Of a stretch of 64,000 nt of DNA, positions 11,901-23,900 are shown in pieces. The notes beneath the pieces are model-generated. The model saw nothing but the letters and a program-made list of their open reading frames with translations. It searched no databases and was not told the origin of the DNA. Within the stretch, counting starts at the first letter, position 1; the number at the start of each line of letters is the position of its first letter. Position numbers and translations under genes: made by a program. The stretch is from Hsuehochloa calcarea (taxonomy: Eukaryota > Streptophyta > Magnoliopsida > Poales > Poaceae): the NCBI GenBank assembly GCA_036346395.1, contig CM070613.1, forward strand, positions 20,082,818 through 20,146,817, read 5' to 3'.

Positions 11901-14900
11901 ATGAACGATAGGTTGACTAGCATACGAAAAACAATAATGAGAAGTAATTCATACCAATACATTGTTGAGAAACGCGAAGGTTGTGCAATGTAGTCGTTGT
12001 TATCATAGAGTATAAGTCCTTCAAATTGTGCTAGGTGAGCCTTGTATTGATCTCAAGTGTGTGTTTCGTGTGCATATTGTAGCCAATGATTGTAAAGTTG
12101 TTGGTAATATGTGAGTTCGACCCACTGGTAAATGTTTCTGACATTGGTATTGAAGGACACAAGACCGTAATGGAAACTAGGATCAGAAGAGACGTCCGAC
12201 AAATGAGAATCATCTCCAGAAGGCAATAGATTGACATCTCGACGTCCATAAGTCCGAATGGATCTTGATCTAGCATGCGATTCATAGGAAGAAGAGTCAT
12301 GTGGCTGAGATTGATCTTTTTGGCGACCCTTACCCCTCGTGTAGGTCTTATGAAATTGTTTTGAAGCATGACAATCATGGTCTTCATCCTGAGTAGCATG
12401 CGTGAAGTTTTGCTCGCAGGTGAATTCCAATGGTTGGTCTTGCCTCGCATCATGGCGATCCACCATCAGCACCATCATTGGATGACGGAGAGCTACTATC
12501 ACGGACTCTTGTCTTGGACTTCATCAGATGGCGGACTTTCTGTTTCTTCGTCGCTTCCCACAATATCCTCCTCAATGGCTTTTTTCTTCTTGTCAGGCAC
12601 TTGTTTCCTTGTTTGTGTAAGTGAGGCAAAGTCTTCAGCCAATTTTTCAGTTGGTTGGCTACAATATTTCCTTTTCCCAAGATGACTCTTGCCAATATTT
12701 TTCTTTGTCCACTGCTTCAATGGTTCATCATCTAGTGCTTTATTCAATTTCTTTCGAGGGATGGCATCAACTACAACTGTAGATGGCATGGGGAGCTCAC
12801 CTTCCTCGTCTAGTAGGGGCTCTGATTGTATCATGGAGCTATCAAGCCACTCGTGGATTGGGTTCTCTCTGTCGTACAGAGTGGCATTGATTAGATCGCC
12901 AAAAGGATCTACATCCCTATCTTCATTTCTAGTCTCATGCTCTTGCAATCGTAGCCTTAGATTGTAGTGGACATACACGAGTTTATGTAGTTTCTTGTAT
13001 CCAAGACGGTTCCTCAATTGTGTATGTACCAATGCAAATGTGCTCCAATTTCGTTCACATCCACTGGACGAAACACATTGCGAGACAATCCGCAAGGCAT
13101 ATTTTGTTAATGTCGGTGTCTGCGCTCCAAACGTCATCCACCATGTAGCTACAAGTAACATAAAATTTGTGTTAAACTAATAGTGATGGGTCATTTTCCA
13201 TGTATATGTAAGTTCGTAACAACCTACCTGCAGAATGACGATTAGCACTCATGTGAGCCTCATTTGATGCAAATAAACCTCATCGATTACGATATTGTTC
13301 TAGCTCGCCTAGAGCCTGCACTGCGTCCTCTGGTGTATCGGCTATTCTTTGAATCGCCATTGTCAGGGAAGCGACGAGGGCTGGATTCTTCCCCACATTA
13401 TAGAAGCGGCTCTGCGGGTTTAGCAACGATGCTGTGCAAACAAACACACTTAGAATGTTAGAAAAAAATACAACAAATATGTGATATTTATTTGGATTTA
13501 GGAAACTATGAACTTGCCTGGAACTATGTACGTGCGGTCCTTCATCATTGCAATTCTCCTATTAACAATCTTTATGACACGACCATAAGTGGCATCATCT
13601 TCTTTCAATACGTCTTGAAGTTCGAAATTGAGTTCGTACGTCTTTCCAACCATTCCTGCCACTGTTGCGGGTTTCTGTTGGTCGACATATCTGAGTAGTC
13701 GGTAAATTGGTTCTACTAATTTTATGACCCAATCCATACTCGACCACCATTGTCTACTTGTAAGGCAGGAATACATGTATTCTCCTTCCTCGGTCGTGCT
13801 CAAATGGTTGGAGCCCCATACATCTGACACCATCCACTTCGTGAACTTTGCTTTTCTATCCCAAAAACTTTTCAAGAAAATGAATGTGGTTCCAAACCTT
13901 GTGGCGTTTGGATGAACTATCTCCCCTCCAATTTGTTGGCGCATTTCATTATGGAGGCGACTATGGTTGTATAAGGCAAACAAATCCTCTTAGCCGCCTT
14001 GACAAGCTGCATCAACCTCCTCGAATCGACCAATATCCTTCAACATGAGGTTGACGGTGTACCTTTGCACATGGTCGCCAGACTAAAATTGGGTACTCTT
14101 CAATTACCAGTTGGCATGCTTTCTTATAGTTCGCACCATTGTCAGTCACAATCTGCATGACATGTTTAACTCCAACTTCTTCCACAACTCTACGAATCTC
14201 ACGATACAAAAAGTCAGCATTTTGTATGTCACCAGTTGCATTCACTGACTTATGGAAAAACATTCTTCCATTGCAGTACAACATGAAGTTAATGATACTC
14301 ATTTGTGTAGGCCCATCCAGAATCACACATAATAGAGACTCCATATATATCCCAGTCTTCTTTGAACTGTGATACGTACTCCTTGACCTCTTGTTCGTTG
14401 GCATCAAGATATGTCCCATCGATTTCATGCCCTCTTGGTGACGGAACCCCTTGGCCAAATTCTTGTGTCTCTTTGATGGCGGCACGAAAATAAGGACACT
14501 CTGCCTTAACTCCAGCAATGTCATTACTATGGAACCACTTTGACCAAATTTTTCCAAGTTTTGACTTTGCTTCTCACGAAGTGTTGTATCAATGCGAGGT
14601 TGGACGGGTGTCCGACTGCGCAAAATATCAGGATCAACTCTCATGGACTGTGACCTGCCAAACATTCTCGAAAAAGCATTGCTTCCTGTACCACTACCTC
14701 TGCCACTTCCACTTCCCTTTCCACTCCCACTTCCTGTACCACTTCCACTACCACCACCACCACCATGTTCAAACGTCGCACCCCTGGCTCTAGCTCTTTG
14801 TTGCATCTGATGTAACTCTAACGACTCCCGACGAGCCCATTCCATTTGCATTTCCTCATTATCATCAAAGGCATCTTCATATGATGGACCACGAGCTACA

Positions 14901-17900
14901 GGCTCTCTTGCGGCTTTCTCCATTCGCAGTCGTTCATCTTTAAGAGATTTCTTTCTTGCCTTCGCTTCTTCAAGACTTGCCAGCATGAGCCTTCGAACTT
15001 CCATCGGAACCCCATTGCAAGCAACATCTCCGTGTCTCCCGGCAAGATGTTGTTTTAGGCGGGTGACACCTCCGCCTAATTTTGTTAGATTGCAATATCT
15101 GCACTTCCAACCAGCACCTCCTAGTCTCTCTCCATGGTCCCAAACATTGATGGATTTAGAAGCCATCACCTACAATAATCCAGACAGGATGAAAATTGTT
15201 AGTCATGGATCATATTGACAAGTGATTTCATCTTCCGTATATGGATATATGCTATACAGGTTACTGAAGGCATATATGGTGTTTTGTGAATGGATAGCAT
15301 TCTGTAGTCTTGCATACACTGATACACAACATGCATGGACTTACACATTGATTCACAATTTCACACAGCATGAAAGGATAGCATTCTGTGGTCTTGCATA
15401 CACTGATACACACAGCATGCTATAGCCTTTCACATGACCACTAGTAATCCAAATGTGCAACCCTCCACAAATGCTAACCACTTCAACAAGCATGTGCTAA
15501 CCACTAGTAATCCAAATGTGGGACCCTCCACAAATGCATTCAAGAGTTTCCTACACTACAATCTCTCTTTAGTCCTTACTCCCTACAAACAATGAACTCA
15601 AAAGCTCCACAAGTAGAAAAAATTTCAGACCTGCTGCTTGTGCTTGTGCTTGTGCTTGTGCTCCTGCTTGCTTGTGCTTGTGCTTGCTTGAGCTGTAGCT
15701 GCGTGTGTTGCTTGCTTGTGCTGCCCTGGTTGCTTGCTTGAGCTCCTGGAAATGAAGGAGAGGAGGGAGGGAAGCAATTAGGGAGCACAAAAGCAAAGCA
15801 AGTGGGGAGCAAAAAAAACAAAAGCAATGGGGTGAGGGGGGCCTGCTGGCTGCTGCCCACATGGGATGATAGAAAAGCAATCAGAGCAGCAAAGAATCCA
15901 AGGGAAAGGGAAAAAAAATCGGACCGGTATTTTGATGCGGACCGAGAAATTGATAAGCCGGTAACCAGTAGGTAACCGGTGATTCTTGGTAGGTTTTTGA
16001 ACTCTAGACAAGACTTCCAACAAGATAACGATAGCAAGTCAGATCAAAAAGAGGCTCGCCATCAAAAGGCCGGAGATGAACGTTGAGCTCCATGGGAGTC
16101 TCAACGATCTGTTGTCGATGAGAGAAGCGCGATCAAGAAGATCCTGAATATACTTCTCTTGGGACATAAAGAAACCATCTGGAGTGGAAGTAACCTCAAT
16201 CCCAAGGAAGTAACGAAGAGGACCAAGATCCGACATAAGGAACGGCCCACTCAGACGAGCCTTGACAAAGGCAATGTACTCAGAATCATCTCCGGTGATG
16301 ATCATATCATCAACATATGAAGAAGAAGAGTCCGACCACGAGACGAAGTGTGGACAAAAAGAGCATGATCATGATCACTAGCTGAGAAGCCAGCAGCAGT
16401 GACCACAGAGGAGAAGCGCTCAAACCAAGCACAAGGGGCTTGTTTAAGGCCATAGAGATAGCAACGAAGACGACAGACCATGCCCTCAGGAACATAATAC
16501 CCAGGTGGCGGATGCATGTAGACCTCCTCACGCAACTCGCCATGAAGAAAGGCATTCTTGACATCAAGCTGAGAAACGGACCAATGGCGAACAGACGCCA
16601 CTGAAAGAAGAGTACGGACAGTGGTCATGTGGGCCACAGGAGAAAAAGTCTCGTCGTAGTCACGACCATGCTCCTGCTGGAAGCCACGAGCAACAAGACG
16701 CGCCTTATAGCGCTCAAGAGAGCCATCAGAGTGAGTCTTAATCTTATAGACCCACTTACACGTGATGGGACGAGAGTGAGATGGAAAAGGGACAAGATCC
16801 TAAGTACCAGTACGCTCAAGAGCAGCAATCTCTCGGCCATGGCATGCTGCCACTCAGCGTGAGTAACAAACATCCGTGAGGAGAGCAGGCTCATGGGTCA
16901 TTTGCACCGGCAAGGCAAAAAGCAGGCGGAGGCCGAATCGACCGACGATTGCGGAAACCATAGCGAGGAGATGATGGCCCATCAAGGGAAGATGGAGTAT
17001 CAGGAGAAGATGAAACATCAGGGGAAGATGGTTCATCTGGAGGAGCCTGAGGAGCCACAGGCGACGAAGCAGGCGGCGACAACGGCGGAGAGGCCTCAGG
17101 AGGTATATGTGGAGACTCGATGGGGCCGGGTGGGCGAGGGCAAGGCAGAGATGGGTGTATACGAAAAGGTCAAAAAGCGGGGACTCTACAGAGGAAACCG
17201 AAGGAGAGGCGGGGCGTGAGTAGAAGGGACAAGACTCGTCAAAAGTCACATCCCGAGAAATCCGCATCCGTCGACCAACAGGATCCCAGCACCGATAGCC
17301 CTTGTGCTCGGCACTGTATCCCATAAAAACATACTCAACAGACTGGGCAGTTAGTTTGGTGCATTCTAGAGGTGCAAGGAGAACGTAGCAAACGCAGCGA
17401 CAAAGCAGACGAAAGGCGAGTAGTGCGAGTAAGATCACAGAGACGCTCAACCGGGATCTCATCCTGACGAGCAGAAGATGGCTGAATGTTGATGAGATAG
17501 GTGGCAGTGGAAACGTCCTCGGCCCAAAAGTGAGGTGGGATAGAGGCGGCAATCATCAAGGTACGAGCTGAGCTGGGCACGCCTCTGCTCAGGGATTGAA
17601 ATCTCGCTACTGGGTTAAATCCGACCGGGGCGATAACGATAACCGTGCGATTCACGTGGCATTCTGGAAATTTCAAAAAAAACCGGGTTGAATTCAAATG
17701 TTGATTTTTTGAACTCCAAATTTTACCGTGATGTAGGACGATTCTGCATCGTGATAACAGAATCGAGCAAGAAAAAACGGAAAAACCGAATTTGGGAAAA
17801 TGGTAATTATGAAATTTAAATTTAGAATAATGCAAATATTAATGGGAAAATGTTTCAAGATGTACATAAAAGTCATCCTTGGTTGCTTCACTCTCAGAGC

Positions 17901-20900
17901 GATCCTCTCGTCCAAGTATTCTAAAGCATGTAACACAATAAAAACATAAGCTAATGATAATGAGCGATAGCTTGACTAGCATACAAAAACAATAATGAGA
18001 AGTAATTCATACCAATACATTGTCGAGAAACGCGAAGGTTGTGCAATGTAGTCGTTGTTATCATAGAGTATAAGTCCTTCAAATTGTGCTAGGTGAGCCT
18101 TGTATTGATCCCAAGTGTGTGTTTCGTGTGCATATTGTAACCAATGATTGTAAAGTTGTTGGTAATATGTGGGTTCGACCAGCAGTAAAGCGTTCGGCAT
18201 TGGTATTGAAGGACACAAGGCCGTAATGGAAACTAGGATCGGAAGAGGCGTCAGACAAATGAGAATCATCTCCGAAGGCAATAGATTGACATCTCGGCGT
18301 CCATAAGTCCGAGTGGATCTTGAGCTAGCATGTGATTCATAGGAAGAAGAGTCATGTGGCTGAGATTGATCTTTTTGGCGACCCTTACCCCTCGTGTAGG
18401 TCTTATGATATTGTTTTGAAGCATGAGAACCGTGGTCTTCATCCCGAGTAGCATGCGTGAAGTTTTGCTCGCATGTGAATTCCAATGGTTGGTCTTGCCT
18501 CGCATCATGAGCGGCCCCACCATCAAGCACCATCATCGGACGACGGAGAGCTACTATCACCGGACTCTTGGTCTTGGACTTCATCGGATGGCGGACTTTC
18601 ATTTCTTCGCCGCTGCCACAATATCCTCCTCAATGGTCTTTTCTTCTTCTGTCGGGCACTTGTTTCCCTGTTTGTGTAAGTGAGGCAAAGTCTTGACCAA
18701 TTTTTCGTTGGTTGGCTACAATATTTCCTTTTCCCAAGATGACTCTTGCCAATATTTTTCTTTGCCCACTGCTTCAATGGTTCATCATCTAGTGCTTTAT
18801 TCAATTCCTTTCGGGGATAGCATCAACTACAACTGTAGATGGCATGGGGGGCTCACCTTCCTCGTCTAGTAGGGGCTCTGATTGTATCATGGAGCTATCA
18901 AGCCACTCGTGGATTGGGTTCTCTCTGTCGTACAGAGTGGCATTGATTAGATCGCCAAAAGGATCTACATCCCTATCTTCATTTCTAGTCTCATGCTCTT
19001 GCAAGCGGAGCCTCAGATTGTAGTGGACATACACGAGTTTATGTAGTTTCTTGTATCCAAGACGGTTCCTCAATTGTGTATGTACCAATGCAAATGTGCT
19101 CCAATTTCGTTCACATCCACTGGACGAAACACATTGCGAGACAATCCGCAAGGCATATTTTGTTAATGTCGGTGTCTGCGCTCCAAACGTCATCCACCAT
19201 GTAGCTACAAGTAACATAAAATTTGTGTTAAACTAATAGTGATGGGTCATTTTCCATGTATATGTATGGTCATAACAACCTACCGCAGAATGACGACTAG
19301 CACTCATGTGAGCCTCATTGGAAGCAAATAAACCTAAATCGATTACGGTATTGTTCTAGCTCGCCTAGAGCACGCGCTGCGTCATCGGTGTATCGGCTAG
19401 TCTTTGAATCGCCAATGTCGGGAAGCGACGAGGGTGGATTCTTCCCACATTATAGAAGCGGTCTGCGGGTTCAAAGAGCGATCTTTGTGCAAACAAACAC
19501 ACTTAGAGAGTTAGAAAAAATACAACAAATATGTGATATTTATTTTGATTTAGGAAACTATGAACTTGCACGGAACTATGTGCGTGCGGTCCTTCATCAT
19601 TGCAATTCTCCTATTAACAATCTTTATGACACGACAATAAGTGGCATCATCTTCTTCGAGACGTCTTGAAGTTGAAATTGAGTTCGTGACGTCTTTTCAA
19701 CCATCCACGCCTTGCATTGCGAGTTTACGTTGGTCGACATATCGAGTAGTCGGTAAATTGGTTCTACCAATTTTATGACCCAATCCATCTTGGACCACCA
19801 TTGTCTACTTGTGAAGCGAGGAATACATATATTCTCCTTCCTCGGTCGTGCTCAAATGGTTGGAGCTCCATACATCGACACCATCCACTTCGTGAACTTT
19901 GCTTTTCTATCCTAAAACTTTTCAAGAAAATGAATGTGGTTCCAAACCTTGTGGCGTTTGGACGAACTATCTCCTCCAATTTGTTGGCGCATTTCATTAT
20001 GGAGGCGATCGTGGTTGTATAAGGCAAACAAATCCTCTTAGCCGCCTTGATAATCGCATCAACCTCCTCGAATCGACCAATATCCTTCAACATGAGGTTG
20101 ACGGTGTGCTGTTGCACATGGTCGCAGACTAAAGTTGGGTACTCTTCAATTACAGTTGGCATGCTTTCTTATAGTTCGCACCATTGTCGGTCACAATCTG
20201 CATGACATGTTTAACTCAACTTCTTCCACAACTCTACGAATCTCACGATACAAAAAGTCGACATTTTGTATGTCACGATTGCATTCAACGACTTATGGAA
20301 AAACATTCTTCCATTGCGTTACAACATGAAGTTAACGATACTCATTTGTGTAGGCCCAGTCCAAGAATCACACATAATAGAGACTCCATATATATCCGAT
20401 CTTCTTTGAAGCGTGATCGTACTCCTTGACCTCTTGTTCGTTGGCATCAAGATATGTCCCATCGATTTCATGCCCTCTTGGTGAGCGGAACCCCTTGGCC
20501 AAGTTCTTGTGTCTCTTTGATGGCGGCACGAAAATAAGGACACTCAGCCTTAACTCCAGCAATGTCATTACTATGGAACCACTTTGACCAAATTTTCCCA
20601 AGTTTTGACTTTGCTTCTCCGCGAAGTGTTGTATCAATGCGGGGTTGGACGGGTGCCATTGCGCAAAATATCGGATCAACTCTCATGGACTGTGACGCCA
20701 AACATCCTTGAAAAAGCATTGCTTCCTGTACCACTACCTCTGCCACTTCCACTTCCCTTTCCACTCCCACTTCCCGTACCACTTCCACTACCACCACCAT
20801 GTTCAAACGTCGCACCCCTGGCTCTAGCTCTTTGTTGCATCTGATGTAACTCTATCGACTCCCGACGAGCCCATTCCATTTGCATTTCCTCGTTATCATC

Positions 20901-23900
20901 AAATGCATCTTCATATGATGGACCACGAGCTCTGTGCTCTCTTGCGGCTTCCTCCATTCGCGATCGTTCATCTTGAAGAGATTTCTTTCTTGCCTTCGCT
21001 TCTTCAAGACTTGCCGCGCATGAGCCTTGGACTTCACGGAACCCATTGCAAGCAACAACATCTCCGTGTCTCCGGCAAGATGTTGTTTTAGGCGGTGACA
21101 CCTCACTTTGATTTTGTTAGATTGCAATATCTGCACTTCCAACCAAAGACCTCCTAGTCTTTCTCCATGGTCCCAAACATTGATGGATTTAGAAGTCATC
21201 ACCTACAATAATCCGACAGGATGAAAATTGTTAGTCATGGATCATATTGACAAGTGATTTCATCTTAGTACATGGATATATGCTATGCGAGTTCTTGAAG
21301 GCATATATGTTGTTTTGTGAATGGATAGCATTACGTAGTCTTGCATACATTGATACACAACATGCATGGACAGCATTATGTGGTCTTGCATACACTGATA
21401 CGCACAGCATGCTATAGCCTTTCACATGACCACTAGTAATCCAAATGTGCAACCCTCCACAAATGCTAACCACTAGTAATCCAAATGTGCAACCCTCCAC
21501 AAATGCATTCAAGATGGTTTTGTACACTACAATCTCTACTTAGTCCTTACTCCCTACAAACAATGAACTCAAAAACTCGACAAGTAGAAAAACTTTGGAC
21601 CTGCTTTGCTTGTGCTTGTCTTTTGCTCCTCCCTTCCTTGTGCTTGCCCTTGTGCTTGCTTGTGATGGGCTTGCTTAGTGCTTGCTTGAGCTAATGGAGA
21701 ATGAGAGGAAGAGATGCTACTGGAAATGGAGAATGAGAGGAGGAAGAGGCCAAGAGGAGGCAATAAGTGAGCAAATAAACAAATGGTAGTGGGTGGGGTC
21801 AACTACTAGCAATAAGTGAGCAAAAGGGATGAGGGGCTGCTGCCCACATGGGAGAAAGCAAACACATCAAAATGAGCCAAAAAAATTTTTAGTACGGTTT
21901 TTCCGATCCTTTCGGGGCCAGTAAGCCTGTAATCGGCCGATAACCGGCGATTCTGGCCGGTTTTATCTCTGCCTCTGCTCGAACTCATAACGAAGGCGGG
22001 TAAGGAACTCGTAGACACGCTGAAACTCCAGTCAAGACGCGTCTGCCGGCGGAACGAGCGAGGCGGCGACCCGGCGGTGCGAAGAGAATCCGGTGGACGC
22101 TAGACAGCAGAACTCTGAGCGTAGAAGGCGTCAACAGTAGCATCACCCTGAAGAGAGTGCTCTGGCGAACCAGCGGCAGTAGAGGCATCTCCAGATGGTT
22201 CATAGCACTGACGAAGGTGAGACCACATCTGGACAGCCGAAGGAAATCCCACAACCTCGTAAGAAGAAGGCGAGGTTGGACCTTTGGAGATGAAGACGAG
22301 CAGCGGCCGGCGTCGTCGTCGCACCACTGAGTGTAGGCGGTCAATCGATCCGTGTAGAAATCCAGAGCCTCTTGATAGACAGAGGCAGCCTTACCATCAG
22401 CAAGGCCAGCCGCCTCGACAGCAGCCTTGTTGGCTGTCGGGGGCAGCGCAACAGGCGTAGGCTCCGTCGGAGGAGTAGGGCAAGGCGGGCAAGTGACATC
22501 GCCAGAGAGGACGCCCAGAGACGAAGACCACGCATGTGGATGCGCATGTGAGACACGAAGTCGGTGTAATTAACACCATCGAAGATCACCGGGCAATGAG
22601 GGAGGGAAACAGTGCCCATTGGTAGGCGGCGCTGGACGGCGCGGCGTGCTGGACGGCGCGGCGACCAAGGCAACAAAGTCTAACAGGCGGCGCTGGACCG
22701 CGCGGCGGTTAGAGCGACGTTTTTTTTTACCGAATTGGGCTCCTCCGCTTTATAACGCAGCCGAAGACTCACGGCCCACATAGCCCAAAGAGGAGAGGCC
22801 GGGGGGGAACTAGGGTTTCCCCCCGTGGCGGCGGCGGCGGCAGCGGCAGCGGCAAGGGCTTGTGGCGGCTGCAACGTTGACCTTCTTGGCACGGTGCCGC
22901 TTCGGATGGATCGGCGACGGCGCGACGTCGGCTAGGGAGACCCCCCTTTCGGTGCAAAGCCCCCGTGGCGGATCTCTCCGACAACGAAGGCGGTGCGGCG
23001 TGCAAGCCCGCAGCGGCTTGGAGTCGAGTGAGGAGGCGGAAGCCGTCGGTGGCGGCGGCCGGTGGAGCTCGCGAGAGGAAAAATGGCGGATCTCGCGGAT
23101 GCGAGCTCGAGCTCGGGCTCGGCGGAGGTGTCGTCGTTCCAGCGCGAGCGTTGCGTCGTCCCACGCAGGGGTCGACTGCAGACGGCGGATCTCGCGGTCA
23201 CCGAGCAGCGGTGTCCGGGAGGGGGGTGTTGCGACGGTGGATCACCGGGAGCCGACCCGATCGGCGGAGCCTGGAGGCGTCGGGGAGAGATGCCATCGTC
23301 GTCGTCGAGTCGTTTGGTAGCGACGACAATGGTGCTGGAGAAGCGTGGGGCCGGCAAAACAAAGAAGAACAGGGGAAGGCGTGGCGTGGCGTGGGAGGGG
23401 AGGCGGCGACAATGGCAAGCCTAGCAGCGGTGGCTAGGTCAGGGAAGGAGGACGAGTTGCGCATCCGGAGAGGTAACCCTAATGGGCTCTGATACCATGT
23501 TAGGAATAGCAACTTGTATTCTCAGGTGGCCAATGGGCCAGATATTATAGACAAGTACAATATGCAAATAACCCCTTATAACAATGGGGAATAACACAAC
23601 TATACATATATATCTCTAACACATAGTACTATGCAGTAGTAGTACTTTGATACACATAATGAAATAAATTACTCCTGTTCATAACACGATCAAAACTTGG
23701 TTGAGGAAAAGGTACATCAACTAGGGATCATCCAAAGAATCGTTTAGGAAGCTACAGAGAAATCAGATAGCCAAGGTTATCTAGTGCACTCTTAACACTT
23801 TTAGGTTTAATGAATCGAAAAAATGTACTTCTTTATCATCAACTTGCATTAAGCAACTAATCAACTTGCAATAAGCAACTAATGTTATCAATCATGTTTA

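Larger units (their letters stand above)
11531..16006 (-). mobile_element. hAT transposon copy 1 (BED/DUF659 type)
   Basis: It is 4,476 bp long. The left end is CAAGGATAGAAAACTC and the reverse-complemented right end is TAGAGTTCAAAAACC; these are loosely matched hAT termini. It is flanked by GACAAGAT (11523-11530) and GACAAGAC (16007-16014), an 8-bp target duplication with one mismatch. Excising it restores a copia LVGSLVYLAV reading. Both subterminal regions carry many GGTTACCGG motifs. The transposase is on the minus strand. Copy 2 at 17590 is the same family. Confidence 0.88.
10730..23621 (-). mobile_element. Ty1-copia element in NOT11 intron 10, carrying two hATs
   Basis: Ends are exact. 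LTRs of 138 bp (10730-10867) and 124 bp (23498-23621) begin TGTTAGGAATAGC on the plus strand and are flanked by the 5-bp target duplication CATAG (10725-10729 and 23622-23626). On the minus strand the order is LTR, primer site TGGTATCAGAGC, GC-rich leader, gag, integrase C-terminus, reverse transcriptase, RNase H, G-rich tract, LTR. Removing the two hAT insertions leaves about 4.0 kb. Protease and the integrase core are missing. It lies in the same transcriptional sense as NOT11. Confidence 0.92.

Noticed and set aside
22769..23512. Frames of 104-175 codons on both strands in the copia leader
   Set aside because: They overlap each other and the primer-site-to-gag leader of a copia with exact LTRs. 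No gag motif occurs before about 22620.
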